From Campylobacterales bacterium (GTDB lineage: Bacteria; Campylobacterota; Campylobacteria; Campylobacterales; Campylobacteraceae), in the NCBI GenBank assembly GCA_014859645.1, contig JACUTV010000004.1:1-64000 (forward strand): a DNA stretch of 64,000 bases, in the 5' to 3' direction. Below, piece by piece: positions 44,041 through 54,347 of the stretch (its first letter is position 1; each line of letters begins with the position of its first letter). Position numbers and translations under genes: made by a program. The notes below the pieces were generated by a model. It was not told the origin of the DNA. It searched no databases and was given only the letters and a program-made list of their open reading frames with translations.

Positions 44041-44664
44041 TTAGAGGTAGTTCAAAATTTCATTCAAATCTTTGCGGTCTACAATGGCATTGGCCGCTTG
44101 TTTTAAAATGGGTTTGGCACAAAAAGCCACGCGCGTACCCGCATGGGCAAACATAGAACGGTCATTGGCCCCATCGCCCACCGCCATGGTTTCTTCTTCC
44201 CTTACATGTAAGAGTGTTTGAAGGGTTTTAAGCATCTCTCCCTTGGAGGTATCAAACATCATTTCACCTCCCACAAGTCCCGTAAGCTTCCCCTCTTTTA
44301 CATGTAAGACATTGGAAAAATGCGCGTCAAATCCAAGTTCCGCTTGCGCAACTCCTGTGGCACTTTTAAATCCGCCACTAAAAACCACAACCTTGATGCC
44401 TTTGGCCTTTAGCGCCTCAATACATGCTTTTGCATTGGGCATGTAAGGAAGGGTGGCGCAAATCCCATTCACCGTGCTAATTTCCAAGCCTTTGAGCAGG
44501 CTCACACGCTTGGTGAGGGATTCAAAAAAATCCAACTCCCCTTGCATCGCCTTTTCAGTAATCGCACTCACTTGTGCGCCAATTCCCATGGGTTTAGCCA
44601 AAAAATCAATGGTTTCGCCATCCATCAATGTGGAGTCAAAATCAAAAACACATAATTTTATCAT
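44041..44664 (-). CDS. serB: Phosphoserine phosphatase
   Basis: CVFDFDSTLMDGE, FSGGF, AVGDGANDRSM. Confidence 0.95.
   Translation of the reverse strand: MIKLCVFDFDSTLMDGETIDFLAKPMGIGAQVSAITEKAMQGELDFFESLTKRVSLLKGLEISTVNGICATLPYMPNAKACIEALKAKGIKVVVFSGGFKSATGVAQAELGFDAHFSNVLHVKEGKLTGLVGGEMMFDTSKGEMLKTLQTLLHVREEETMAVGDGANDRSMFAHAGTRVAFCAKPILKQAANAIVDRKDLNEILNYL
44202..44211. repeat. TTACATGTAA in serB (copy 1)
   Basis: Exact decamer; LHVR frame. Confidence 0.9.
44298..44307. repeat. TTACATGTAA in serB (copy 2)
   Basis: Exact decamer; LHVK frame. Confidence 0.9.
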
Positions 44665-44702
44665 TGTTAATAGTATTCCTTGTTTAAGAAAGTAGAAAGG
44701 GG

Positions 44703-44722
44703 TGGCCGTTTAAAAACGGCCA
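44703..44722 (-). terminator. Hairpin downstream of cheW
   Basis: TGGCCGTTT-AA-AAACGGCCA inverted repeat just after the cheW stop. Confidence 0.55.
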
Positions 44723-44726
44723 AAAA

Positions 44727-45224
44727 CTAGAAGTCGCGTTTTAAGAGTGCTTCTACACGCAAAATAGTCAAGATACTCTCTTCACGTTTTCCAATACCAT
44801 AAATCATCCCTTTGTCGGCATGAAGGGTTTGAGGAGCAGGGTCAATGCGGTCTTGGCGAATCCGAATCGCTTCAGTCAAGCGGTCGATCACAAAACCTGC
44901 GATGTTATTTTCCCCTTTCATGACGATATAACGCGACTCTTCCCCTTGTTTGGAAGCATCAAGATTAAACTTTTTGCGCAAATCAATGAGCGGAATCACG
45001 TTTCCTCGAAGGTTAAAAACGCCCAACACATAATCAGGCACACTCGGCACCCGCGTGTACTCGATGGGCTTAATAATCTCTTGAATATTTAACATGGGAA
45101 TGGCGTATTCTTCGTCACTCACAATGAACCCCACTAGCTGGATAACTTCCTCGCGGTTTTTTGCTTCGGGATCAGCCACCTGTTTTTGCTGTTTTTGCAA
45201 TATATTATTTAATTTATCATTCAT
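44727..45224 (-). CDS. cheW: Chemotaxis protein CheW
   Basis: CheW domain; end of che operon. Confidence 0.94.
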   Translation of the reverse strand: MNDKLNNILQKQQKQVADPEAKNREEVIQLVGFIVSDEEYAIPMLNIQEIIKPIEYTRVPSVPDYVLGVFNLRGNVIPLIDLRKKFNLDASKQGEESRYIVMKGENNIAGFVIDRLTEAIRIRQDRIDPAPQTLHADKGMIYGIGKREESILTILRVEALLKRDF

Positions 45225-45228
45225 CGTG

Positions 45229-47550
45229 CTACTCCGATAGTTTGATATTTTTGCGCACTACATTCTCCAAATACTCGGGAGAATAAGGCTTGGTGATGTA
45301 CTCTGTCATCCCCACTTCAACGCCTCGCAAGCGATCAGATTTTGATGTACGCGACGTCACAGCAATCAACGGCAAGTTTTTATACTTGGAGTATTTACGA
45401 ATCTCTCCAGCAAGCGTGTAGCCATCCATGCGCGGCATTTCAATATCAATAAGCACGGCATCAATGCTGTGTTCGCCTGATTTAATGATATTAAGCGCGT
45501 CAAGGCCGTTGGCTGCTTCGATGGGGGTAATACCGATAGGCTCCATGGATTTCATCATGATGTTGCGGTCCATTTTGCTGTCATCCACTACCAAGATTTT
45601 ATAATCACTTGGCTTGGTTTTGTGCGCCAAGCTCTCTTTAGCTGTCGCGCGAATATCCACCTTAATGCCTTTTGCCATTTCCATTAACGCCGCCACATCT
45701 ACGATGAGTGTTACCCGTCCATCTCCACGAATGGTTGCGCCTGCAATCCCTTCGATGCCTTGGAGGTAATCCCCCATGGACTTAATAACAATCTCTTCTT
45801 GCCCTACCAAGGTGTCTACGATTACCCCAAGTTTGGATTCGGCTAGGCCAATGACCACTACATAGGTCATGTCGCCACCTTCAAACACTTGTTTCACGCC
45901 AAACACATCCGAAAGGCGCACAAGAGAAAGGACTTCATCGCGCAAACGCAAGACATTTTTGCCTTCAATAGTGTAAATGTTTTCAATAGGCACCCGTACA
46001 GTTTCAAGTACTGAAGCCAAAGGAATCGCGTAGTATTCCTCTTGCGCCCCTACCAACAAGGCTTGAATAATAGCAAGGGTGAGCGGGATTTTAAGCTTCA
46101 TCACCGTCCCCCGGCCCACTTCACTGTCAATGTCAATAATGCCGTTGAGTTTTTCAATATTGGTTCGCACCACGTCCATGCCTACACCGCGACCCGAAAC
46201 ATTGGTCACTTGCTTGGCCATAGAAAAACCTGGTTTGAAGATGAGTGCGAAAGCTTCTTTGTCACTCATGTTGTCGGCTTCACGCTCGGTGATAATGCCT
46301 TTTTCAATGGCTTTTGAACGTAAAATATCAGGGTCCAACCCTTTTCCATCGTCGGTAATTTCGATGACGATGTGGTTGCCTTCATTGTACGCTTTAAGTT
46401 CAATAAGCCCTTTTTCGGACTTGCCCAGTTTCGCGCGTGTAGCCGCATCTTCAATCCCATGGTCGCAAGAGTTGCGAATCATGTGCACCAACGGATCTCC
46501 AATTTCCTCAACGATAGATTTATCCAGTTCGGTTTCTTCTCCCGAAATCTCCAAATCCATTGACTTGCCAAGCTCACGAGAAAGGTCACGCACCATGCGA
46601 GGGAATTTATTAAAGACTTTTGCGATGGGCAACATCCGTGTTTTCATAACCGCGATTTGCAAGTCCGTAGTGACAATAGAAATAGCAGAAACCACTTGGT
46701 TAAGCTCTTCTAAAAACTGTTCACCTTCGTAACGCTCTTCTACATCATCGTAAATCTTAATAAGGCGGTTTTTACCAAGTACCAACTCCCCAATCAGATT
46801 CATCAAATCATCCAAACGCTTCACTTCCACGCGAATGGTTTGCTCAACAACCGCAGCACCTTTTTTGGCCGGCGCACTTTGCTCTTCGGCAGGAGCGCGA
46901 GCAGGCTTCTTGGCAACCACTACTTCTTCTTCCTCGTCGTCGTTTTCCTCTTTTGCAACCACTTTTTTAGGTGCTTCTTGTTTTTTCTGCGCACGACGTT
47001 GTCTGTCTTCTTCTTTACGTTGTTTGAGTAAGCGTTCGATTTCTGCTTCAACCTCATCATCGTTCATGCCTGAAACGTCCACTTCTTCTTCAGGTTCTTG
47101 CAGTGTTTCTGGAGCAGGTGCCTCTGTTTCATCTGCTACTGGAATGTCATCACCTTCAGACACTGCGGTGAGTCGCAAGCAGATATCATCGATCTCAATG
47201 CCCACATCCACATCATTGCCATGGTCTCGAATGCCGTGTAACAGTGCTTTCATCATATCAATGGATTCTAGCACCACGTCCATGACCTCTGGGGTCAGTT
47301 TTAACTCAGCCCGTCTGGCTTTGTTAAGGACATCTTCCATGTGGTGCGTCAACCGTGTCAATACATCAAAATTTAAAAAGGATGAAGAGCCTTTGACCGT
47401 GTGTGCCACGCGAAAAATACGGTTAAGCAACTCCAAATCATTCGGCCTCGCCTCTAACTCCACCAAGTCTTGGTCAATCTGCTCAATCAGCTCAAAGGCT
47501 TCGACCAAAAAATCTTCGAGAATTTCTTGAATATCTTCCATGATTCCCAC
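45229..47550 (-). CDS. cheA: CheA histidine kinase with C-terminal receiver domain (CheAY)
   Basis: HPt AHTVKGSSSFL, HATPase NSCDHGIE, CheW-like region, receiver (IEMPRMDGY). Confidence 0.96.
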   Translation of the reverse strand: MGIMEDIQEILEDFLVEAFELIEQIDQDLVELEARPNDLELLNRIFRVAHTVKGSSSFLNFDVLTRLTHHMEDVLNKARRAELKLTPEVMDVVLESIDMMKALLHGIRDHGNDVDVGIEIDDICLRLTAVSEGDDIPVADETEAPAPETLQEPEEEVDVSGMNDDEVEAEIERLLKQRKEEDRQRRAQKKQEAPKKVVAKEENDDEEEEVVVAKKPARAPAEEQSAPAKKGAAVVEQTIRVEVKRLDDLMNLIGELVLGKNRLIKIYDDVEERYEGEQFLEELNQVVSAISIVTTDLQIAVMKTRMLPIAKVFNKFPRMVRDLSRELGKSMDLEISGEETELDKSIVEEIGDPLVHMIRNSCDHGIEDAATRAKLGKSEKGLIELKAYNEGNHIVIEITDDGKGLDPDILRSKAIEKGIITEREADNMSDKEAFALIFKPGFSMAKQVTNVSGRGVGMDVVRTNIEKLNGIIDIDSEVGRGTVMKLKIPLTLAIIQALLVGAQEEYYAIPLASVLETVRVPIENIYTIEGKNVLRLRDEVLSLVRLSDVFGVKQVFEGGDMTYVVVIGLAESKLGVIVDTLVGQEEIVIKSMGDYLQGIEGIAGATIRGDGRVTLIVDVAALMEMAKGIKVDIRATAKESLAHKTKPSDYKILVVDDSKMDRNIMMKSMEPIGITPIEAANGLDALNIIKSGEHSIDAVLIDIEMPRMDGYTLAGEIRKYSKYKNLPLIAVTSRTSKSDRLRGVEVGMTEYITKPYSPEYLENVVRKNIKLSE

Positions 47551-47552
47551 CT

Positions 47553-48503
47553 CTACTCTGGAGCTTTAATATGTGCTTTGATGACCTTGGACACTTCTTT
47601 GTAAAAGATCGCTGCATCAAATTTTGTCAAATAGGCTTCGCCGCCCGCCTCTTTTCCGCGTAATTCACTAAAATGGTCACTGATTGAAGAGTTAAATACA
47701 ATAGGAATACTTGCAAACCGTGGGTCTTCTTTTAAGTTAGCTGCAAAATGAAAGCCGTCCATTTTTGGCATTTCCACGTCGCTCACGATAATGCGTAATT
47801 CTTTTTTGAGGTCTGCACCATAAGCTTCGTAGAGTTCTTCAATTTTTTTCATGCCATCGATACCGTCTTTGGCTTCAATGACTTTAAGACCCATTTTATT
47901 GAGTGCATCGTGCACCAGCTTGCGCGCTATGGTGCTGTCGTCCAAAATGAGTGCCGTTCCTACAACTTGCTCAATGCGGAAGTCATTTTCATCTACTTTT
48001 GGCTTGTAAATGCCCAACTCTTCTACTACGCTTTCGAGGTCCAAAATGAGCAACACTTCATCGTTTTCAATGCGCGTTACCCCAGTGATCTGACTACGAT
48101 CAAGAGCACCCACACCCGTTGCAAACGAGGCAGGTTCAATGTCATCCCAACTGATGCGTCGAATGCGTTTGGCTTCGTGGACGATAAAGCCAATGAGGAT
48201 ATTGCTAAATTCCGCAATAATAATCCGAGGCTTGATGTTCATTTGCGTAGGCTCTTGGATATTCATCCATGTGGCAAGGTTTACCACAGGAATGACCACA
48301 CCACGCAAGTCAAAAATTCCTTCAATATATTCAGGAACACCAGGGAGTTCAGTGAGGTTTGGAATCTTGATGATTTCCCGGACTTTGGCGACATTCACGC
48401 CATAAATCCCCTCGTACACGCGGTCTTTTTCTTGCTTAAAAATGCGGAAATCGACCAATTCCATTTCATTCGAGCCCACTTTGAGCACGTTATCGTCAAA
48501 CAT
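47553..48503 (-). CDS. cheV: Chemotaxis protein CheV
   Basis: CheW domain plus receiver domain (SDVEMPKMDGF). Confidence 0.94.
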   Translation of the reverse strand: MFDDNVLKVGSNEMELVDFRIFKQEKDRVYEGIYGVNVAKVREIIKIPNLTELPGVPEYIEGIFDLRGVVIPVVNLATWMNIQEPTQMNIKPRIIIAEFSNILIGFIVHEAKRIRRISWDDIEPASFATGVGALDRSQITGVTRIENDEVLLILDLESVVEELGIYKPKVDENDFRIEQVVGTALILDDSTIARKLVHDALNKMGLKVIEAKDGIDGMKKIEELYEAYGADLKKELRIIVSDVEMPKMDGFHFAANLKEDPRFASIPIVFNSSISDHFSELRGKEAGGEAYLTKFDAAIFYKEVSKVIKAHIKAPE

Positions 48504-49245
48504 TGTTGCCCCTTAAATACTGTTTGGCACAGTGTATGCTGTTGGCGCATTGTACAACAAAATAACTTTGGTCACACGCAAAACTCGGAAAGTTAATATA
48601 TTGCCTCTTTCCTTCTACTTCAAACATCACCCCTTGGTGAAAATGCCCTTCCATTACCGCCGCACATCCTTGAAGCGGGTATTGGGCAAGGCGCTCCCTT
48701 GTCGAAGACTCAAAATGTTCGATACGTTTGCAAATGTATTTTTGCTCTAAAAACTGTAAAAGTTTTTTAGAAAGGGCATTATCTGTGTGCGTATCACACC
48801 ATTCAAGCACGCGCAAAAGTTTAGGGGAGCGAATCAAGCGCGTGTATAAACGGTGTGCACCTAGGCCGTATTTATCCCCATGCAACACAAGGGCTTCCCC
48901 TGCAGAGGTCTTTACATGTAAGGGTTGCCGTTCAATGGGGACGACGTGCACGTGGGAAAAGAGTGATGTCAGGTTAAAGTCGTGGTTGCCTTCAAGATAA
49001 TAGACAGGAATCTTTTGCGCCACCGCGTCAATGCGGCCAATCAACTCGTGGTGTAACGCCGCAGTGTAGGAGATGTCGCCCACAAGCAAGTCAAACATAT
49101 CGCCCATGAGAAAGAGTTGAGGAGGAAGAGGGAGGACCCCCGCTTCAAGGTCTAAGAAAAACTGGTGCAAAAAATCCCGTTGCGCGTTTTCGTGTGCATC
49201 GGCAATAAATATTGCCCCCGCTTCAAGGGTAGGCTTAGGGCACAT
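48496..49245 (-). CDS. UDP-2,3-diacylglucosamine diphosphatase-like metallophosphoesterase
   Basis: IADAHEN, GDMFDLLVG, LEGNHDFNL, VLHGDKYG, MEGHFHQG motifs. Confidence 0.8.
   Translation of the reverse strand: MCPKPTLEAGAIFIADAHENAQRDFLHQFFLDLEAGVLPLPPQLFLMGDMFDLLVGDISYTAALHHELIGRIDAVAQKIPVYYLEGNHDFNLTSLFSHVHVVPIERQPLHVKTSAGEALVLHGDKYGLGAHRLYTRLIRSPKLLRVLEWCDTHTDNALSKKLLQFLEQKYICKRIEHFESSTRERLAQYPLQGCAAVMEGHFHQGVMFEVEGKRQYINFPSFACDQSYFVVQCANSIHCAKQYLRGNNV
48912..48921. repeat. TTACATGTAA in lpxH-like gene
   Basis: Exact decamer; LHVK frame. Confidence 0.9.
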
Positions 49246-50251
49246 AGCTAAGGGTTGGAATCCCCATGTATTCGTCTAAACCACACATAATATTGGCGTT
49301 TACTACCGCTTGGGATGAAGCTCCGCGCAGTAGGTTGTCGATGGAAGAAGACAAAAACAACACGCCCTCTTTTTCTTTGGCAAATATGTCGCAAAAATGG
49401 CTTCCTGCGGTTGCTTTAAGGCTCACAGGTTCACGGCGGATGCGCACAAAGGGTTCGTTGGCATAATACGCTTCAAGCACCGCAATAGGGTCGATGCTTT
49501 CTTTGAGTTGCACGTACGCGTTTACCAACATACCCCGCGTCACAGGGATGAGTTGGGGCACAAAACAGATCTGTTTTTGCTCTCCCCCGTGTTTAAACAG
49601 TTGCTCTTTAATCTCGGGTTCATGGCGGTGAGACAAGGGGTTGTACGCCATCATGTTTTCATTGATAGAGACAAATTGGGTCACAGGATTAGGCTTTTTT
49701 CCCGCCCCTGAAATCCCGCTTTTTGCATCCACAATGATAGGCGCTTGGGGGCGCATGTAGGGCAAAAAAGGCACCAAGGCTAACAAGGTTGCGGTCGGGT
49801 AACACCCCGGATTTGCCACCAATGAGGCCGAAGCAAGGGGCTTGCGGTAAAATTCTGGTAACCCATACACGGCGTGAGAAAGGTTTAAGGGGTCTTCGTG
49901 CGGGCAGTAATGCGCTTCATACACAGACTGAGTTAAACGGTAATCCGCAGACAAATCAATCACCTTTACACCTAGCGCCAAAAGCTTCTTAGCAAAACCC
50001 ATGGAAGCTTGATGAGGAAGGGCTAAAAAGGCCAGACTTGCCACGTTTGCAATAGCGTCTGCTTCGCTTTTTTCTGCTTTGCCACTGACGACATTTTTTA
50101 GAGAAGGATGCATCGCGATAATATCTTCGCCCCCTTCACTTGTACCCACATAACGTATTTTAAAGCGCGGATGAACGGTCAAAATCTTTAATAACTCGAG
50201 CCCTGTGTATCCGCTTGCACCGATGATTGCGACGTTGATTGTTTCTTGCAT
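49235..50251 (-). CDS. argC: N-acetyl-gamma-glutamyl-phosphate reductase
   Basis: IGASGYTGLELLKIL, NPGCYPTATLLAL. Confidence 0.96.
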   Translation of the reverse strand: MQETINVAIIGASGYTGLELLKILTVHPRFKIRYVGTSEGGEDIIAMHPSLKNVVSGKAEKSEADAIANVASLAFLALPHQASMGFAKKLLALGVKVIDLSADYRLTQSVYEAHYCPHEDPLNLSHAVYGLPEFYRKPLASASLVANPGCYPTATLLALVPFLPYMRPQAPIIVDAKSGISGAGKKPNPVTQFVSINENMMAYNPLSHRHEPEIKEQLFKHGGEQKQICFVPQLIPVTRGMLVNAYVQLKESIDPIAVLEAYYANEPFVRIRREPVSLKATAGSHFCDIFAKEKEGVLFLSSSIDNLLRGASSQAVVNANIMCGLDEYMGIPTLSYVP

Positions 50252-50260
50252 GGTTTCTCC

Positions 50261-50749
50261 TTACTCAAAAACGATGGTTTGGTACATAACCTCTAGCACT
50301 TCGTACTCTTGGTCGCCCGCTGGCAATTTTACAATCACCTCATCACCCTCTTTTTTTCCCATCAATTGCTTTGCCAAGGGAGAGCCCACCGAGATAAGTC
50401 CGCGCTCTAAGTTGCTTTCTGTTACCCCTACGATGGTGTATTTAATAGTCGTCTCGGTTTGCAAATTCTCCAAAGTTACGGTTGAGCCAAACCGAATACA
50501 ATCGTGCTCATAGGCGCACGGGTCTACAATCTTTGCGCGGCTTAAGAGATTGCTTAATTCATGGATGCGTGATTCGATAAAGGCTTGTTTTTCTTTGGCG
50601 GCGTGGTACTCGGCGTTTTCTTTTAAGTCACCATGAGAACGCGCGATGTCAATCTCTTGGACAATCTGAGGGCGTTGCACTTTTTTAAGGTCATTGAGTT
50701 CTGCTTCAAGTTTTTCATACCCATAACATGTCATTGGTTCATGCTGCAT
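50261..50749 (-). CDS. greA: Transcription elongation factor GreA
   Basis: [20 protein letters not shown]. Confidence 0.97.
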   Translation of the reverse strand: MQHEPMTCYGYEKLEAELNDLKKVQRPQIVQEIDIARSHGDLKENAEYHAAKEKQAFIESRIHELSNLLSRAKIVDPCAYEHDCIRFGSTVTLENLQTETTIKYTIVGVTESNLERGLISVGSPLAKQLMGKKEGDEVIVKLPAGDQEYEVLEVMYQTIVFE

Positions 50750-50781
50750 ATCTATTTCCTTCTTGTAAAAATAAGTGCTTA

Positions 50782-51810
50782 TTATACCCTAATCATTGCG
50801 GCAACGTGGTGTGCGCTTCCGTGTTCTAGCAAGGCACCAAGGGCTTTGGAACGCTCCAAAAACAAAGCGCCATCCCTGCGTTCATACGCTTCAAGAAGAC
50901 TAGACACACTCACCGCTTCTTGGAGCAATTCTTCGTGCAAGGGTGCTTTTCCCATAAACCCAAGGATGATGTTTGCAAGGCCAACATAAGGGAGTTTGAC
51001 CAACCGCTTTGCCACTGCAAAATCAAACCAATGGGCGCGGTAAGCAAGCACAAAAGGGGTACCGATGAGCGCTGCTTCCAAGGTCGCCGTTCCCGAACAC
51101 ACAAAGGCAAAATCGCTTTCAAAGAGTGCTTTGTGGGTATTAAAAACGGGCGTAAAGCCGGTGATGTCGCCATAAAGTGCAGGGATAGTTTCGGGGTCAA
51201 TAAACGGAGGGATGACCAGTTGCGCTTCTTTGTCAAGACGGCTTGCCACTTCTTTAAAAAGGGGCATCAATCTGGCGATTTCCTTGGGGCGGCTTCCTGG
51301 TAAAAAGGCGATTTTTCCCTTACATGTAAGGGAAGTTTTGACTTCGTTGATTTCATCAAGCAAGGGGTGTCCCACAAACACAGCAGAAGGATACCAACGG
51401 GATTCAAAGGGCAAAATCGAGGCAAGGTTGTCGCAATACGCTTCGACTTTAGCAGCGCGTTTGGCTTTCCACGCCCACACTTGCGGAAGGATATAGTACG
51501 TGATTTTCACCTGCGGATGGGCTTCTTTAATGGCTTTTGCCAAAGGGAGGTTAAAAGCGGGGGAATCGATGAGCAACACATGATCCACGGTTTTTGCCAA
51601 CGCTACTAGTGCTTTGATAGCCCGTTTTGCCATGGCAATCTTAGGTACCACGTCCAAAAATCCCATCACCGAAAAATCCGATGAAGGCAAGTGAGGCGTG
51701 CCAAAGCGTGGGTCAAAAATCCCAAAAAGCTCTACGGGCCCAAGCGCGCTAAGGACGGGTTCGAGGTGAAGATTGGCCGAAGGTTCTAGGGCGCTGACTA
51801 AGAGTTTCAT
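50782..51810 (-). CDS. lpxB: Lipid-A-disaccharide synthase
   Basis: [27 protein letters not shown]; start at MKLLVSALE. Confidence 0.94.
   Translation of the reverse strand: MKLLVSALEPSANLHLEPVLSALGPVELFGIFDPRFGTPHLPSSDFSVMGFLDVVPKIAMAKRAIKALVALAKTVDHVLLIDSPAFNLPLAKAIKEAHPQVKITYYILPQVWAWKAKRAAKVEAYCDNLASILPFESRWYPSAVFVGHPLLDEINEVKTSLTCKGKIAFLPGSRPKEIARLMPLFKEVASRLDKEAQLVIPPFIDPETIPALYGDITGFTPVFNTHKALFESDFAFVCSGTATLEAALIGTPFVLAYRAHWFDFAVAKRLVKLPYVGLANIILGFMGKAPLHEELLQEAVSVSSLLEAYERRDGALFLERSKALGALLEHGSAHHVAAMIRV
51315..51334. repeat. TTACATGTAA (51320-51329) in lpxB; 20-bp perfect palindrome TTCCCTTACATGTAAGGGAA
   Basis: Exact decamer; LTCK frame. Confidence 0.9.
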
Positions 51811-51920
51811 TGGGCGTGAACGCAGTGTTGTAACGCCACTATCTTTAACCAATTAAAAACGCGCACGAACATCCTTTGGGAAAATTTGGAGCATTATAAC
51901 AAACCCTCGGTAAGAAAGAG

Positions 51921-52361
51921 TTACACCACCAACACAGGACACTGGGCAAGTCCCGCGACTTTTTGAGACACACCTCCCAAAAGATACCCGCTCAAATCTC
52001 CCTGCCCTTGCGTCCCGATGACAATCAAATCCACCGCATTGCTTTTGGCAAAGGCCAAAATCTGTTTGGCAATCTGTCCGCCACGCACGAATCCTCGCAC
52101 CGCCTCTACGCCGTTGGCCTTAGCACGGACTTTTCCTTCTTCCACAATTTCTTTAGCATACGCACTGAGTACATCATCCAAGCTTTCTGGATTTTTAGAA
52201 CCCGAAGCCATGGAAAAGGAGCGTTCCATCATGCTGTGATGGCGGAAAATCGACAAAATCATAATCTGCCCCTTGTAGGTTTTGGCCACTTCACACGCCA
52301 CGTCTAAAGCTTCAAAAGCAAGGTCTGAACCATCGATTGGCACTAAAATTTTTGTAAACAT
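51921..52361 (-). CDS. Universal stress protein (UspA family)
   Basis: KILVPIDGSDLAFEALD; GTQGQGDLSGYLLGGVSQKV. Confidence 0.93.
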   Translation of the reverse strand: MFTKILVPIDGSDLAFEALDVACEVAKTYKGQIMILSIFRHHSMMERSFSMASGSKNPESLDDVLSAYAKEIVEEGKVRAKANGVEAVRGFVRGGQIAKQILAFAKSNAVDLIVIGTQGQGDLSGYLLGGVSQKVAGLAQCPVLVV

Positions 52362-52369
52362 AACCCCTC

Positions 52370-53653
52370 CTATCTAAACGCAACATCTCTTAAAAACAGG
52401 GCAATCTGCGGGAAAAAGACCAGCAGTACGGCCACACTTAAGAGCATAAAAATAAAAGGGGGTGTCCCTTTTACAACTTCAATATACGGGCGTTTAAACA
52501 CGGCAATGGAGGTAAAAATATCGCACCCAAAAGGAGGTGTCGCCGAACCAATCGCCACTTGCAACGTGACAATCGCGCCTACATGTACGGGGTCCAATCC
52601 CACACTTTCCACCACTGGTGCAAAGATAGGTACCAACACCAAAATCACGACGATGGGGTCCACAAACATGCACCCAATAAAAAAGGCGACAGAAATCACT
52701 CCAAGCACCCCAAGGCCACTCATCTCGTAAATCCCAATGCTCTCTAGTATTTCTTGGGGCACTTGCGCAAAAGAAAGCACCCACGCAAAGGCCGCGCCCG
52801 AAGCCACCAAGATGAACACGACCCCAGTCACAAGGCCAGTGGATTTAGCTGTTTCGTACAAGCTGTGCCACCCCATCGTGCGAAACACGACCATTTCCAA
52901 AATGATGGCGTACCCCACACTCACTGCGGCGGCTTCGGTTGGGCTAAAAACGCCCGTAAAAATACCACCGATGATAATAAACGGAAATCCTAACGGCCAA
53001 AGTGCCCTGTACACCGCGATGGCGCGCTCTTTCCACGAACTTTTTGGCTCGGTAGGAATATTGTGTTTGTAAGCGTAAAACACGCTATACGCCGAAAACA
53101 GTGCCAAAATCAACAACCCAGGCCCAATGCCTGCGATAAAAAGCTCAGGAATAGATGTCTTCGAAACCACGCCGTAGATAATCATCCCAATGCTTGGGGG
53201 AATCAAAAAGGCAATATCACTGGAATTTACAATCAACGCCAAGATAAACGAATCTTTGTACCCGCCTTCTCTTAACCGTGGGCGCAAGGGTGACCCCACA
53301 GCCACCACGGTTGCTTGCGTGGAGCCAGAGACGGCGCCAAAAAGCGTACACGCCGAAGCTGTACTCACCGCCAAGCCCCCTTTAATGTGTCCCACAAAGG
53401 CCATGACCAAGTCAATCAACCTTCCCGCGGATTGGCCACGGGTCATGATGTCAGCAGAGAGGATAAACATCGGCACAGCGATGAGCGAAGAGGGGCGAAT
53501 ACCCGCCATCATTTGCTGAATCATAAATTCCATTCGGCCAAAATCCCCAAAGAGCTCATAAAACCCAACCGCCGCGCCTGCTAAGAGGGGAATCATCATC
53601 GGAAACCCCAACAACAGCAACACGACCATAATCGAAAAAATCATCAATGCCAT
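52370..53653 (-). CDS. dctM: TRAP transporter large permease (DctM-like)
   Basis: 12-TM DctM family sequence; with small permease and binding protein. Confidence 0.93.
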   Translation of the reverse strand: MALMIFSIMVVLLLLGFPMMIPLLAGAAVGFYELFGDFGRMEFMIQQMMAGIRPSSLIAVPMFILSADIMTRGQSAGRLIDLVMAFVGHIKGGLAVSTASACTLFGAVSGSTQATVVAVGSPLRPRLREGGYKDSFILALIVNSSDIAFLIPPSIGMIIYGVVSKTSIPELFIAGIGPGLLILALFSAYSVFYAYKHNIPTEPKSSWKERAIAVYRALWPLGFPFIIIGGIFTGVFSPTEAAAVSVGYAIILEMVVFRTMGWHSLYETAKSTGLVTGVVFILVASGAAFAWVLSFAQVPQEILESIGIYEMSGLGVLGVISVAFFIGCMFVDPIVVILVLVPIFAPVVESVGLDPVHVGAIVTLQVAIGSATPPFGCDIFTSIAVFKRPYIEVVKGTPPFIFMLLSVAVLLVFFPQIALFLRDVAFR

Positions 53654-53662
53654 GGGTTTTCC

Positions 53663-54226
53663 TTACACTTCAATGTCTGCATCAATATCACCATACCCAT
53701 CCAACACTTCGGTGGAAAGGTAGATGTCTTTTTGACGCAGGTTTTGAATGACTGTTAGCACGTACTGCACTCCTGTCATAAAAAGCCCCACAGGCACCCA
53801 AATATACATCCAGTACACGGAAATCCCAAGGGCGGGCATGATGCGTCCTTTGCTGTAAATATTGCTGATGTACATCACGGCGTAGTAGCACAAAAAAAAC
53901 ATCATCGCCGCAGTCAACGTCGCGATACCAATCATAAACCCTTTGCGTAACCAATCGGGAAAGGTGTCAAAAATCGCCGACATACGAATGTGCCTTCCGT
54001 GGCGCGCCGCGTAACTAATCCCTGCAAAAGTCACCATCACAATAAAAATGCTGTTGAGTTCTTCGGTAAACACCAAGGAGTGGTCAAACACAAAACGGCT
54101 CACCACTCCCACAATCGTATTGACCGCCATGAGCAACACACTCACGGCTAGCATCAATCCCTCAAGTCTGCTAATTTGCCGATCGACAAAGCCCAACACA
54201 CCTGAGGAATAGCGTAAACGTTCCAT
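53663..54226 (-). CDS. dctQ: TRAP transporter small permease (DctQ-like)
   Basis: Four-TM DctQ family; upstream of dctM. Confidence 0.9.
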   Translation of the reverse strand: MERLRYSSGVLGFVDRQISRLEGLMLAVSVLLMAVNTIVGVVSRFVFDHSLVFTEELNSIFIVMVTFAGISYAARHGRHIRMSAIFDTFPDWLRKGFMIGIATLTAAMMFFLCYYAVMYISNIYSKGRIMPALGISVYWMYIWVPVGLFMTGVQYVLTVIQNLRQKDIYLSTEVLDGYGDIDADIEV

Positions 54227-54233
54227 TCTAAAT

Positions 54234-54247
54234 CCTTACATGTAAGG
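54234..54247. repeat. CCTTACATGTAAGG upstream of dctQ
   Basis: Exact decamer 54236-54245; intergenic. Confidence 0.9.
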
Positions 54248-54266
54248 GGCAACGTTGCGTTGCCCC
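54246..54266 (-). terminator. Intercistronic hairpin between dctP and dctQ
   Basis: GGGGCAACG-TTG-CGTTGCCCC perfect 9-bp stem; followed by CCTTACATGTAAGG. Confidence 0.7.
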
Positions 54267-54347
54267 ACTTTTATGAGAGTTCTACTTAGGCCTTGCGCCC
54301 ACACACTTTGGCTTCGTGTAAAATTAAATTTTATAAAAAGCCAGTTT

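Noticed and set aside
46079-47530. 217-aa and 231-aa plus-strand ORFs antisense to cheA
   Set aside because: Mirror-frame artefacts of cheA; Ser-rich, no recognisable domain.
47910-48596. 228-aa plus-strand ORF antisense to cheV
   Set aside because: Antisense to a confidently assigned gene; no plausible product.
20664-50736. ACATGT hexamers without the TA flanks (e.g. near 20664, 32790, 50730)
   Set aside because: Only a few noticed, consistent with chance; the enrichment is specific to TACATGTA/TTACATGTAA.
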